In this document: positions 26,527 to 35,050 of the stretch, one piece after another | How positions within the stretch are numbered: the first letter of the stretch is position 1 | How the letters are laid out: every line of letters starts with the position of its first letter | NCBI GenBank assembly: GCA_019637555.1 | Contig: JAHBVK010000036.1 | Location: 1 to 64,000 of the forward strand | DNA from: Anaerolineae bacterium | GTDB lineage: Bacteria; Chloroflexota; Anaerolineae; Aggregatilineales; UBA2796 | Length of the DNA: 64,000 nucleotides | Direction: 5' to 3' | Translations under genes and position numbers: made by a program | Notes under the pieces: generated by a model | What the model saw: only the letters and a program-made list of their open reading frames with translations | Database searches by the model: none | What the model was told of the DNA's origin: nothing

Positions 26527-27294
26527 TCAAGGATACAGATAGGGATGATCCGGCTGCGGGATGTTCTGGATCGACTCTGCGACCAGTACAGGCGTGGTCT
26601 GTCCATCAACCTGCCTAGTTTGCAGCGTGCCTTTGACCTCAACCCAACTGTCCGGCGAGAATTTGGCAGCGTCCGTTGTCTCTACGACCAAACCAAGCGA
26701 ACTGGCATCTGCCACGCAGCAGGAGACCACGAAACGCATCACGAAGAACTGGGTCTTATCATCAAGGCGAATATCTCGATAGACAAAGCCGGTCACAACA
26801 GCGGTCTGACCGTCAAACTCGCTCAGGTCGCCGCTGTTTCCGAAGGCACGCATCCAGTCCATTAAATTGCGCTTCTCAGGTGGAACGGAGAAGGCACTTG
26901 CTCCTGAATTACTGGCACCGGAGATCGAGGTGGTGACGCTGCTGCTACTGACCGCCGCCGCGCCCAATGGACGAGCCGGAACGAGAATGCCTAGCGCCAG
27001 CGGCACCGCAATCACACCGAGCACCAACCATGAGGGCGCGATGCCGTGCAAATGTAGGCGCGGATCAAGCTCAAGCTGATCGGTCTTAGCTTTCTCTTTA
27101 GCCTGCGCCCGCGAGTTCAGCAGATCGACCATGCCACTAATGCCCAGCACGAGGAAGGCGATCCCCGCGAAGCCAGCCAACCACTGAAAATTCTGGTTGA
27201 CGTACCACGAAATCTTGCCTGTCAGGAGGGTATCCAGAAAGTACAAGCCGAGCAGCAGGAAAATGGTGGCGCGTATCCATAACCGTGTTCGCAT
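26527..27294 (-). CDS. TIGR03943/YcgQ-like membrane protein
   Basis: A 255-residue protein with two N-terminal transmembrane helices (residues 7-24 and 37-56), a third at about 88-106, and a soluble C-terminal beta domain. The C-terminal domain carries the paired cysteines in MRFVVSCCVADASSLGLVVE, typical of the YcgQ/DUF1980 family. The family usually accompanies an UPF0718-type permease; none is in this window. Role unknown, possibly metal-related. Confidence 0.75.
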   Translation of the reverse strand: MRTRLWIRATIFLLLGLYFLDTLLTGKISWYVNQNFQWLAGFAGIAFLVLGISGMVDLLNSRAQAKEKAKTDQLELDPRLHLHGIAPSWLVLGVIAVPLALGILVPARPLGAAAVSSSSVTTSISGASNSGASAFSVPPEKRNLMDWMRAFGNSGDLSEFDGQTAVVTGFVYRDIRLDDKTQFFVMRFVVSCCVADASSLGLVVETTDAAKFSPDSWVEVKGTLQTRQVDGQTTPVLVAESIQNIPQPDHPYLYP

Positions 27295-27397
27295 GATCAG
27301 ATCTCATCTCTACCACAATCACCATGAGGATACGCTGTCTGCGATCTGAGATCAAATAAATATTTGCTTAACCGCATTTCGTCCTATAATTGAGCAT

Positions 27398-27757
27398 ATG
27401 GACCTAGAACATCACCATCAAGCTGTCTTACCGCGACGATTGTTCTTGCGCCGCGTTGGACGGTACGCCGTCGCCGCCTTCCTTCTAGTCAGCATTTCGT
27501 GGGGCATCGGCATCCTCGGCTACCGATTCCTAGAGCATATGTCATGGATCGACGCGATCCTCAATTCCGCCATGATCCTCGGCGGCATGGGTCCCGTTAA
27601 CCCGCTGCAAACTGATTCGGGCAAATTGTTTGCCTCCTTCTATGCACTCTTTTCAGGCATTGTCTTTCTGATCTCGGTGGGCGTGCTGGTGATCCCGATC
27701 TTCCATCGGATACTGCACCAGTTTCACGTCGAGAAGGGAAAAGAAAAGGACGATTAA
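27398..27757 (+). CDS. Small membrane protein with ion-channel-like 2TM-pore layout
   Basis: A 119-residue protein with a basic N-terminus, a first helix (AVAAFLLVSISWGIGILGYRF), a re-entrant-like segment DAILNSAMILGGMGPVNP, and a second helix (FASFYALFSGIVFLISVGVLVI). This order copies the M1-pore-M2 unit of K+ channels, but the selectivity sequence TVGYG is absent and GGMGPV stands in its place. Probably not a K+ channel; function unknown. Confidence 0.6.
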   Translation: MDLEHHHQAVLPRRLFLRRVGRYAVAAFLLVSISWGIGILGYRFLEHMSWIDAILNSAMILGGMGPVNPLQTDSGKLFASFYALFSGIVFLISVGVLVIPIFHRILHQFHVEKGKEKDD

Positions 27758-27778
27758 GCGCAAGCTGGCAGTAATTCG

Positions 27779-28210
27779 ATGGATTTGACCTTCACACGGA
27801 TCACTGAGTCAGAACTTCAACTGCTGCGGGCGTGGCACACTGATCCCGAACTACAACGCCGCATCTCCTATCCGACGGCAGCATGGTTTGCTTATGTCAA
27901 CACGACGGGTAACTTCGCGTGGCTAATATTTGCTGGTGATATCGCTGTCGGCTACGTCCAGTTTGGCTATGAACGTGAAGCTAGTGGTAGTTTTGCCTTC
28001 GCCGTGAATCCATCACTGCGCGGTCAAGGCTACGGCAAACGGATCTTGCACGCGCTGCTGCAACGTCCAGAAGTGCTGGGGCTAAATACCCTTGAAGGTT
28101 TTGTGGAGCCGGATAATATCGCCAGTCAGCGCTGCTTGGTCGCCGCCGGCTTCCGTCTGGTCAGCGAGACTCCCGATGAGGAGGGTATGCTCAAGTTCGT
28201 TTATCCCTGA
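27779..28210 (+). CDS. GNAT acetyltransferase, RimJ/RimL-like
   Basis: A 143-residue GNAT protein. Motif A is FAFAVNPSLRGQGYGKRIL with a complete R-G-Q-G-Y-G pyrophosphate loop, and motif B contains EPDNIASQRCLVAAGF (the Asn...C..AGF signature). Short for the RimJ group. The start has only a weak ribosome site. It lies 21 bp after the pore-like membrane protein and may be cotranscribed. Confidence 0.82.
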   Translation: MDLTFTRITESELQLLRAWHTDPELQRRISYPTAAWFAYVNTTGNFAWLIFAGDIAVGYVQFGYEREASGSFAFAVNPSLRGQGYGKRILHALLQRPEVLGLNTLEGFVEPDNIASQRCLVAAGFRLVSETPDEEGMLKFVYP

Positions 28211-28227
28211 TCAACCCACGATACCGA

Positions 28228-29361
28228 TCAGCCGCAGAAATCCTGCACTACCTTCAACAAAATATCAGCGCATTCGCGCACCTGATCCAGATCGACCCAC
28301 TCCTCGACGGCGTGCGCGCCCTCGCCGCCCGGACCAAAGATCACAGTGGGGATGCCTGCCGCGCTGAGGATCGCGGAGTCCATCCACCAAGGCGCACCGA
28401 AGATCCTTGGCTGCCGACCTGCCGCCACGATGTGCTGCTGCAACAACTGGACGATGGGAGCATCCGCCGCGATCTCCGAGTAATCGCGAACGAGCAGCGT
28501 GCGTAATGCCGCCTTGAACTGCGGATCAGCATTGCCGCTGCGATCTAAAATCTGCTGCACCTGCGCTGACACCAATTCGGGCGATTCTCCCGGCACGGTG
28601 CGGCGTTCCACGCTCAAGACGCAGCGTTCGGGATAGCTGGATAATTCCTGACCGCCGATGATCAGCGAGGCGTGGATCGATCCCGCGCCCAGCAGCGGAT
28701 GTGATGGCGCGGCTTGTAGTTCTCGTCCCAATGCTTCCAAGCCGACTAACACGCTGCCCATTTTGGCGATGGCATCCACGCCCAGCGACGGCTCAGAACC
28801 GTGCGCCGCCTTGCCCTGCGTCTCGATCTCTAGCCAGATGAAGCCCTTGTGCGCGGTGCAAATGTCCATTGCTGTCGCTTCGGTGACGATAGCCGCATCC
28901 GCGTGGACGCGCTTAACTACCGACGCCGTGCCGATGCTGGCATATTCTTCATCGCACACCGCCGTCACGATCACATCGCCGCGTAAATTCAGTTGCTTCG
29001 CCTGCGCCGCCACCATCAGAATCGCTGCCAAGCCTGCCTTCATGTCATAACTGCCGCGCCCGTACAGCCGATTGCCCTTGATCTCCGGTTCGTGCGGGTG
29101 ATCCATCCCTGCCACACCTACCGTGTCCATGTGCGCATTCAGCAGCAGAGAGCGCCCACCGCCACTGCCCCGTGCCACCGCGATCACGTTGGGGCGTCCC
29201 ACTGCCGCCTCATCAATCTCCACTTCAAGCCCCGCCGCGCGGCACCATTGCGCCACGAATGCCGCGATCTCCGTCTCGCCAGCGCCATCCGGCACGAGGT
29301 CAGGATTGATCGAGTTGATGGCGACGAGTTGACTCAATAGTTGGACAATATCGTGTGTCAT
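28228..29361 (-). CDS. M20 family metallopeptidase (ArgE/DapE-like)
   Basis: A 377-residue di-zinc hydrolase with all expected ligands: His and Asp in NAHMDTVG, bridging Asp in GRGSYDMKAG, the catalytic Glu pair in VCDEEYAS, a ligand acid in VTEAT and a C-terminal His in GGEGAHAVEEWV. The dimerisation domain lies between. It deacylates an N-acyl amino acid or cleaves a dipeptide; substrate not predictable. Its ATG overlaps the stop of the degenerate sugar transferase (ATGA), so the two are coupled. It could serve LysW-lysine or ornithine release, but it is not next to the lysine genes. Confidence 0.85.
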   Translation of the reverse strand: MTHDIVQLLSQLVAINSINPDLVPDGAGETEIAAFVAQWCRAAGLEVEIDEAAVGRPNVIAVARGSGGGRSLLLNAHMDTVGVAGMDHPHEPEIKGNRLYGRGSYDMKAGLAAILMVAAQAKQLNLRGDVIVTAVCDEEYASIGTASVVKRVHADAAIVTEATAMDICTAHKGFIWLEIETQGKAAHGSEPSLGVDAIAKMGSVLVGLEALGRELQAAPSHPLLGAGSIHASLIIGGQELSSYPERCVLSVERRTVPGESPELVSAQVQQILDRSGNADPQFKAALRTLLVRDYSEIAADAPIVQLLQQHIVAAGRQPRIFGAPWWMDSAILSAAGIPTVIFGPGGEGAHAVEEWVDLDQVRECADILLKVVQDFCG

Positions 29362-29957
29362 GGCGCTGCCCTGTTATTTCTAAGTACCGCGATTGGCGTC
29401 AGCAGCAGGATTTTAGCATCCAGCCACAAATTGGCATTATCGGCGTACCAAACGTCAAACGCCAAGATCTGTTCAAAAGCAGCATCGGCGGGCGCCTTCA
29501 ACTGCGACCAACCAAACCAACCTTGCTTCGCTTCCAGACGGCGGAACTCGGCGGTGTTGTACCTATCAACTTCTGATGGCAGTGCTGGCGAAGGTCCAAC
29601 TAAGCTGATGTCGTCGCGCCACACGTTAATCAGGCGCGGCAGTTTGTGCAGCGAAAATCGACGCAGCACGCCACCGATACGAGTGATGCTGTTCGGATCA
29701 GCTTCTGAAGTGGTGCGAAATTCGTAGAGGACGATCCCTTTGGCTTCCCAACTTTTCCTGCCGCCCTTGCCCCGCACCCGCGATCCGATCCGTACCTCTT
29801 GGCGCCAGATCGCACCGGGACTATCCAATTTGATGACGATGGCGATGATCAGCATAGGGATTGCCAGCAAAATGATGGCAACGCTGCTGATGCCGAGATC
29901 GAACCACCGTTTGGCGACCAGGTAAGCACGATAACGGTATTTCTCAGGCAAACGCAC
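29358..29957 (-). CDS. Bacterial sugar transferase homolog with degenerate active site
   Basis: A 199-residue protein of the monotopic phosphoglycosyl transferase fold: re-entrant N-terminal helix (KRWFDLGISSVAIILLAIPM), KLDSPGAIWRQEVRIG, and GVLRRFSLHKLPRLINVWRDDISLVGPSPALP. In active members the catalytic Asp-Glu pair sits in SLDELPQL; here it reads His104-Lys105. The following PRP is PSP. Loss of the nucleophile predicts an inactive or repurposed protein. Coupled by ATGA to the M20 peptidase. Confidence 0.75.
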   Translation of the reverse strand: MRLPEKYRYRAYLVAKRWFDLGISSVAIILLAIPMLIIAIVIKLDSPGAIWRQEVRIGSRVRGKGGRKSWEAKGIVLYEFRTTSEADPNSITRIGGVLRRFSLHKLPRLINVWRDDISLVGPSPALPSEVDRYNTAEFRRLEAKQGWFGWSQLKAPADAAFEQILAFDVWYADNANLWLDAKILLLTPIAVLRNNRAAP

Positions 29958-30125
29958 GATCTCTCCCCGCAGTAGTGCGCTCTAACTCAGGTATGCCTAT
30001 CTAGTTTACAACCATCATTGAAATCAGGGAAAGTGCGACGCCAAACGCACGATTATCGTGGGTTGCACAGCAGGTCAAGTAGGGGGCAAAGGTTGGAGAA
30101 AAATCCGGCAGCGACAAGCTAACTG

Positions 30126-30150
30126 CCATGAGTTCAACACTCATGGCATT
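30126..30150. repeat. Hairpin TGCCATGAGT/ACTCATGGCA
   Basis: Perfect 10-bp arms around a 5-nt loop in the 29958-30200 gap, downstream of the epimerase gene. A related imperfect hairpin with the same ends is at 32845-32876. No T-run follows on either strand, so not a clear terminator. Nothing else is visible in this gap. Confidence 0.6.
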
Positions 30151-30200
30151 CGGTAATTTGAAGTTACATCCATGCCAGATGCGGCAGCCCTTAAGTCGAT

Positions 30201-31070
30201 TTACGATCCGGCGAGGAACTTTACCCCTTGTAGGACGCCTTGCTTCTGATCGTGTTCAGTGTCGTTGTAGTAGTGATCTTCGAGTTCGATGCTGACGCAG
30301 CCCTTGTAGCCATGATCAGCCAGCATGTTGAGGATCGTTTTCCAGTCCGAAAGACCATGCCCCGGAATGGTGTACCGCCAGTTCATGCCACCATAGTTGT
30401 ACGCTTTAGCGAAGGTGGACTCTTGTAGATTGCCGTACTGGTACAGATTCTCCTCAATGATCATGGTGTCTTTGCCATGAACGTGGAAGACGTGGCTGAC
30501 AAATTCGCGCAGGAAGCGAATCGGATCGATGCCCATCCGCACCAGATGCGATGGGTCATAGTTGACGCCCATGTTAGGGGAGCCGATCTGTTCGATGAAG
30601 GCGCGATACGTCTCAGGCGTACACACCAGTGATCCTGGTCCGGGCCAGCCTTCAATCGCTAGATAAGCATTGTTTTGCTCAAACGCGGCTTTGAGTTCAC
30701 CGTAACTCTCGACCATGTAGCCGAAGTTTTCCTTGCGGGATCGGGAGGCGTCTTCCGGCATCATACACATGAAAAAGACGTTCAGCCCTGCCTTAGCGCA
30801 GGTTTTGATGTACTCGGCATTCTTGGCGATGGCGGCTTTACGTTTGCCTGCATCGGGCGAGATCATCCCCTCCCAGACGGGCAAATCCACCGTGCCGACG
30901 CGCAAGCCCGCCTCTAAGAACGGTTTGGCGGTGCTGTCGGCTTCGCGTCCAAGATCGATGACTTCAAGATCGTTGTCTTTCGCCCATTGGATCACGCCCG
31001 CCACATCTTTTTCCCACGCGAAGTTGCGCCTGCGCCAGCCGAGTGGAAATCCACCGGTTGCTGTTTTCAT
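30201..31070 (-). CDS. Sugar phosphate isomerase/epimerase (xylose isomerase-like TIM barrel)
   Basis: About 289 residues from an ATG near 31070 with AGGAGC upstream; the longer frame to 31166 overlaps the upstream gene. TIM-barrel metal sites are visible in LAIEGWPGPG, VNYDPSHLVRMGID, FHVHGKDT and SIELEDHYY, matching AP_endonuc_2 sugar epimerases. It follows a Gfo/Idh/MocA dehydrogenase by about 30 bp, the usual pairing in inositol or rare-sugar catabolism. Confidence 0.82.
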   Translation of the reverse strand: MKTATGGFPLGWRRRNFAWEKDVAGVIQWAKDNDLEVIDLGREADSTAKPFLEAGLRVGTVDLPVWEGMISPDAGKRKAAIAKNAEYIKTCAKAGLNVFFMCMMPEDASRSRKENFGYMVESYGELKAAFEQNNAYLAIEGWPGPGSLVCTPETYRAFIEQIGSPNMGVNYDPSHLVRMGIDPIRFLREFVSHVFHVHGKDTMIIEENLYQYGNLQESTFAKAYNYGGMNWRYTIPGHGLSDWKTILNMLADHGYKGCVSIELEDHYYNDTEHDQKQGVLQGVKFLAGS

Positions 31071-31099
31071 CTTGTCAGCTCCTAAGTCGATAATCCAAG

Positions 31100-32101
31100 T
31101 TACGCTGTCGCCAACGCCTGTACGGGCTGACCATCTTTGCTGGCGGAGTCGACAATGGCATCCCACAGTTTTGCCATGCGTAAGCCGACTTCGGGCGGGC
31201 AGGGGTTAGGAATTTCTCCGGCGCGTACCTGCATGAACTGTTCCCACGCCGCGCGCATCGGGGGCAAATCGGCGGGCTTGTAATCGGCATCACCCTTACG
31301 ACGGATGAACAGCTTTTCGCCCCAGATGCCAGTATGAATAACACCTTCGGTCAGCATGACGTGAATATTCGTTTCCATGGCAGGAATGGTATCGCCACAG
31401 CCATTGATCGTGACCAACGCGCCGGACTTCAAGCGCCCCATGACCACGCCGTTGATGTCCACCTCAGTGCCGCGATTGTCCGTCCACGCGGCGACGGTGG
31501 CGAAATCTTCCCCGACAAGGGTGCAGACCGTATTGAGCATGTGTGCGCCGGAATCGAACAGGAAGCCACCGCCAGCGATGGCTGGTTGTTGACGCCATGT
31601 GTTTGCCGTTCCACTTTTCCAGCCCTGCCAGACTAAGCCATTGACGGTCAGTAGTTCACCAAGTTCGCCGGATTTGATCAGACGGGCGGCTTCGCGGATC
31701 TGCGGGGAGAGTCCGCCCTGAAAAGCGACAACCAGCAATCTGCCAGTTTTGTCGCGCGCCTCGATCAGGCTGATCGCTTCCTGCGCGTTCATGACCATCG
31801 GCTTTTCCAGCAGGACATCGATTCCGGCTTCCATGCACATTTTCGCTTGCGTGTAGTGGTAAGCGTGAGGGGTAACGATAAAGGCAGCTTCCAGTTCGCC
31901 AGCGTACTTGGCGAGCATGTCTTCAAAGACGGGGATGTTTGGCGGCGGCGGTGCGCCGAGGGTTTCTAATTTCTTGACGGTGAGTTCGTAATTACTTTCG
32001 GATGGTTCGCAAATAGCAACGATCTCCGCCCCTTTTTCGATCATCACGGGCAAATGATGGCGCGCCATGCCGCCCGCACCGATCAACGCAACTTTTGTCA
32101 T
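31100..32101 (-). CDS. Gfo/Idh/MocA family NAD(P)-dependent oxidoreductase
   Basis: A 333-residue oxidoreductase. The Rossmann loop is IGAGGMARHHLPVM, followed by IVAICEPSESN. The catalytic-region EKP motif is VLLEKPMVMN, and the C-terminal domain holds GGGFLFDSGAHMLNTVCTL (Asp and His of the active site). AGGAAG precedes the start. Probably oxidises a sugar or cyclitol and hands it to the downstream epimerase. Confidence 0.87.
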   Translation of the reverse strand: MTKVALIGAGGMARHHLPVMIEKGAEIVAICEPSESNYELTVKKLETLGAPPPPNIPVFEDMLAKYAGELEAAFIVTPHAYHYTQAKMCMEAGIDVLLEKPMVMNAQEAISLIEARDKTGRLLVVAFQGGLSPQIREAARLIKSGELGELLTVNGLVWQGWKSGTANTWRQQPAIAGGGFLFDSGAHMLNTVCTLVGEDFATVAAWTDNRGTEVDINGVVMGRLKSGALVTINGCGDTIPAMETNIHVMLTEGVIHTGIWGEKLFIRRKGDADYKPADLPPMRAAWEQFMQVRAGEIPNPCPPEVGLRMAKLWDAIVDSASKDGQPVQALATA

Positions 32102-32438
32102 CGAGTCTACTTCCTATCGATTCTAAATGAGTGATGGTTCATTGCAGTATGCTATCACCGATAGTGGATAGCAGGCGAAATTGATTCTATATCCGTAGTA
32201 CTAGTTTGATTGCTGAACGGTGGACTCTGAGCATGCTGATCGGCAGGTCGTGGTGGTGATCCGTACATGATGCCTCGCCGCCTTCTAGAGTCGTGAGGAG
32301 CTACGGATCGTTGGACAGTCATTCATCGGTGTGCAGTGGGAACACCATACGGCAACAGACACTTGCGCGGTTGGTGCAACTTCATTTGGGGTTGTCATAT
32401 AACTCAAAAAAGAAATCCAGCAAGAACAATAGTAAACT

Positions 32439-32469
32439 GGTTCACTACAAAAAGTGAACCGCATTTTTT
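32439..32469 (+). terminator. Hairpin with T-run in a long non-coding gap
   Basis: GGTTCAC (32439-32445) pairs with GTGAACC (32454-32460), followed by GCA and six T. It is the only clear structure in 32102-32629, where no convincing gene is seen. It may end a short unannotated transcript. Confidence 0.45.
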
Positions 32470-32629
32470 CCCACCTGTCAAGTGTTTTGCCACTGAAGTA
32501 ACGTGAGAGTTCTATGACTCGGCTGATCATTAGGAAAACGGTTTACTATCAAATAGGCGAGACTAATGAGGACAATTTTTCTAGATAAGGATTGTGCAGA
32601 ACATACAAATTAAAATAGCTATGAGCTTA

Positions 32630-32658
32630 TTGACAGCCCCCACAGGGCGTGCTACCTT
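32630..32658 (+). promoter_or_regulatory. Sigma70-like promoter before candidate small RNA
   Basis: TTGACA (32630-32635), 17-bp spacer, then TACCTT (32653-32658) with an extended -10 TG dinucleotide at 32650. A perfect TATAAT at 32674-32679 offers an alternative -10, though without a good -35. Confidence 0.5.
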
Positions 32659-32663
32659 TGATA

Positions 32664-32795
32664 CCATGAGCACTATAATCCTGTTCTCCACCAAAAAAGG
32701 CGCGAAAAAATCCCCCTAGCCGGGAGGTTTCGCCGCGTCTGAGAACAAGTCACGTAGCGTTGAGACCCTTCCGGCAGATTGCGGAGGGGTTTTTT
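32664..32795 (+). ncRNA. Candidate structured small RNA with intrinsic terminator
   Basis: About 130 nt between the promoter and a strong terminator, with no ORF. TGTTCTC (32682-32688) pairs with GAGAACA (32741-32747). Inside, GCGAAA (32702-32707) pairs with TTTCGC (32728-32733) and CCCCCT faces GGGAGG, giving a rod with an A-rich internal loop. The terminator pairs CCCTTCCG (32766-32773) with CGGAGGGG (32782-32789) and ends in six T. It does not match SRP RNA, tmRNA or RNase P motifs that I know. Confidence 0.45.
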
Positions 32796-32844
32796 GTTGC
32801 GTGGAATCGGTTGGGAAGCACATTATCAGCGAGGAGGAACAAAA

Positions 32845-32876
32845 CTGCCACAAGTGTTGAAACTCATGGCAGTTCA
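32845..32876. repeat. Imperfect hairpin related to 30126-30150
   Basis: AACTGCCA..AGT / ACT..TGGCAGTT arms around GTTGAA lie just downstream of tRNA-Glu on the minus strand. The core CTCATGGCA is shared with the hairpin at 30126-30150. Confidence 0.5.
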
Positions 32877-32877
32877 G

Positions 32878-32950
32878 TACCTCATAGGGGATTCGAACCC
32901 CTGTTTTGGCCTTGAGAGGGCCGCGTCCTAGGCCTCTAGACGAATGAGGC
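32878..32950 (-). tRNA. tRNA-Glu (CTC)
   Basis: A 73-nt cloverleaf on the minus strand. Acceptor GCCTCAT pairs with ATGAGGT (one G-U), discriminator A, no encoded CCA. The anticodon loop CTCTCAA places CTC at 34-36, and the T arm has AGGGG-TTCGAAT-CCCCT. The D arm GTCTAGAGG...AGGAC is typical of tRNA-Glu. It lies antisense between the small RNA candidate and lysZ. Confidence 0.9.
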
Positions 32951-33025
32951 AGATGGCAGCATTTTAGCAGCAAGACGCGGGGGCGTCAAGAGTAAGCAGT
33001 TTATTCGGGGAGGAGTGATTAAGGC

Positions 33026-33838
33026 ATGATCGTGGTTAAGATCGGGGGTGGCGCGGGCGTGAATAACGATGCCATCTGTGCGGACATCGCCGCCATTTCG
33101 CAGCGCGGAGAGCAGATCGTGGTAGTACACGGCACGAGCGATGCGGTGAATACGTTGACGGAGCGCGTGGGCATGGAGCCGCGCACGTTGCAATCACCGT
33201 CGGGGCATGTCAGCCGCTACACCGACGCGGACACGCTGGAAATCTACACGATGGCAGCGGCGGGGCAGATGAACAAGATGCTGGTGGCGAAGCTGCAAAG
33301 TTTGGGCGTCAATGCGCTCGGACTCAGCGGCGTCGATGGCAAGCTGATGATCGCGCGGCGCAAGGAAGCGGTACGCGCCATCGATCCGACGACGGGCAAG
33401 CAGCGCGTGGTGCGTGATGATTACACGGGGCGCGTCGAGCAGGTCAACGGCGATCTGCTGACTCTGCTGCTGAACGCGGGCTACGTGCCAGTGATCGCGC
33501 CGCTGGCGTTGGGCTTGGAGTGCGAACGGCTGAACGTCGATGGAGATCGGGCGGCGGCGCAGGTCGCGGGCGCGCTCAAGGCGGATACATTGGTGATCCT
33601 GACCAACGTGCCCGGACTGCTGGCGAATTTCCCCGACGAGTCCAGTTTGATCAAGCATATCAGCGCGGGCGAGGTCGAACGCGCCATCGAGATCGCGGGC
33701 GGTAGGATGAAGAAGAAGGTTTTGGCGGCACAGGAAGCATTGGAAGTTGGCCTGTCGCGGATCGTGCTGGCGGATTCACGGAAGTCCGCGCCGATCAACG
33801 CGGCGGTGGCAGGAGAGGGGACGGTCATCAGCAGATGA
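33026..33838 (+). CDS. lysZ: [LysW]-aminoadipate/[LysW]-glutamate kinase
   Basis: A 270-residue amino-acid kinase. MIVVKIGGGAGVNND opens the ATP fold. VVHGTSDAVNTLTERVGMEPRTLQSPSG and SRYTDADTLEIYTMAAAGQMNK, with DRAAAQVAGALKADTLVILTNVPGLL and AGGRMKKKVLAA, are closer to LysZ than to ArgB. It phosphorylates the gamma/delta carboxyl of LysW-bound aminoadipate. First of the lysine genes; its stop overlaps lysJ by 4 bp. LysW itself is not in the window. Confidence 0.88.
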   Translation: MIVVKIGGGAGVNNDAICADIAAISQRGEQIVVVHGTSDAVNTLTERVGMEPRTLQSPSGHVSRYTDADTLEIYTMAAAGQMNKMLVAKLQSLGVNALGLSGVDGKLMIARRKEAVRAIDPTTGKQRVVRDDYTGRVEQVNGDLLTLLLNAGYVPVIAPLALGLECERLNVDGDRAAAQVAGALKADTLVILTNVPGLLANFPDESSLIKHISAGEVERAIEIAGGRMKKKVLAAQEALEVGLSRIVLADSRKSAPINAAVAGEGTVISR

Positions 33839-35022
33839 GCACACAAATCGACACACAATCGTACATGGAGATCGAGGAAGCACATACCAGCGGTGTCTAT
33901 CCCAAGCGTCCGCTGACCATCGTGCGTGGCGAGGGCGCGTATTTGTGGGACGATGCGGGCAATCGCTACATCGATTGCGTGGGCGGGCAAGGCGCGGCGA
34001 ATCTCGGTCACGCGCATCCGGCAGTCGTGGCGGCGATCCGTGAGCAGGCGGGCGTCCTGCTGAACTGCCCGGAAATTTTTTACAACGATAAGCGGGCGGC
34101 GTTATTAGAAAGACTGACCTCATTAGCCAGAATGCCCCGCGCGTACTTATGCAACAGCGGCGCGGAAGCGGTGGAAGCTGCCTTGAAGTTCGCCAAACTC
34201 GCCACCGGACGCATGGAGATCATCGCCACCAAGCGCGGTTTTCACGGACGCACGATGGGCGCGCTCTCGGCAACGTGGGAACCCAAGTATCGGGAGCCGT
34301 TCCAGCCGCTAGTCCCCAACTACAAGCACATCAACTACAACGATCTCGCCGCCGCCGATGCCGCGATCAGCGATCAGACCGCCGCGATCATCGTGGAGGT
34401 GGTGCAGGGCGAAGGCGGCGTTAATCCGGCGAGTGCGGAATACTTGCAAGGATTGCAGCGTTTGTGCCGTGAGCGCGGCGCGATGTTCATCGTAGACGAG
34501 GTGCAGACCGGATTCGGGCGCACGGGCAAGCTGTTCGCGCATCAGCACTACGATCTCAGCCCCGATCTGATGCCCGTCGCCAAGTCTATCGCGGGCGGTC
34601 TGCCGATGGGCGCGTGCCTGATCGGTGAGCGCGTGCCACCGCTGCAAGCGCAGACTCACGGTACGACCTTCGGTGGCAGTCCGATTGTGTGCGCGGCAGC
34701 ATTAGCGGCGTTGGAAGCGATGGAGACAGAAGATTTGCCCGGACGGGCGGCGGCGCTCGGCGGTTGGCTGCTGGAACGGCTGGCGAATCTGCCGACCAGC
34801 AAGGTGCGCGAGGTGCGCGGCTTGGGCTTGATCATCGGCATCGAACTGCGCCAGAAGGTGAGTCCGGTGCTCAAGAGCTTGCAGGAGCGCGGTGTGCTGG
34901 CGCTGCCCGCTGGCATGAACGTGCTGCGTTTGCTGCCACCGTTGGTGATCTCGAAGGAGGCGCTGGAGCAAGCCGCACAGCAGATCGAAGCGGTGATCGA
35001 GGGACTGCCGGAGTTGTCGTAG
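33835..35022 (+). CDS. lysJ: [LysW]-aminoadipate semialdehyde transaminase
   Basis: A 395-residue class-III aminotransferase. The PLP Lys is K250 in VAKSIAGG, the cofactor Asp is in FIVDEVQTGFGRTG, and the phosphate loop is NSGAEAVEAALKFA. It resembles ArgD/LysJ and, from the ATGA overlap with lysZ, is assigned to lysine (LysW-semialdehyde to LysW-lysine). It may also act in arginine synthesis, as LysJ does in Thermus. Confidence 0.85.
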   Translation: MSTQIDTQSYMEIEEAHTSGVYPKRPLTIVRGEGAYLWDDAGNRYIDCVGGQGAANLGHAHPAVVAAIREQAGVLLNCPEIFYNDKRAALLERLTSLARMPRAYLCNSGAEAVEAALKFAKLATGRMEIIATKRGFHGRTMGALSATWEPKYREPFQPLVPNYKHINYNDLAAADAAISDQTAAIIVEVVQGEGGVNPASAEYLQGLQRLCRERGAMFIVDEVQTGFGRTGKLFAHQHYDLSPDLMPVAKSIAGGLPMGACLIGERVPPLQAQTHGTTFGGSPIVCAAALAALEAMETEDLPGRAAALGGWLLERLANLPTSKVREVRGLGLIIGIELRQKVSPVLKSLQERGVLALPAGMNVLRLLPPLVISKEALEQAAQQIEAVIEGLPELS

Positions 35023-35050
35023 ACGCAAGACTCGGTGTTGAAAGTTAGCA

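Noticed and set aside
28228-29361. M20 peptidase as the missing LysW-lysine hydrolase LysK
   Set aside because: Not next to the lysine genes, coupled to a sugar transferase homolog, and no specific LysK motif that I can confirm.
32285-32530. 81-codon minus-strand ORF in the long gap before the small RNA
   Set aside because: No ribosome site, Cys/Ser-rich composition unlike neighbours, and it runs over a terminator-like hairpin; most likely chance.
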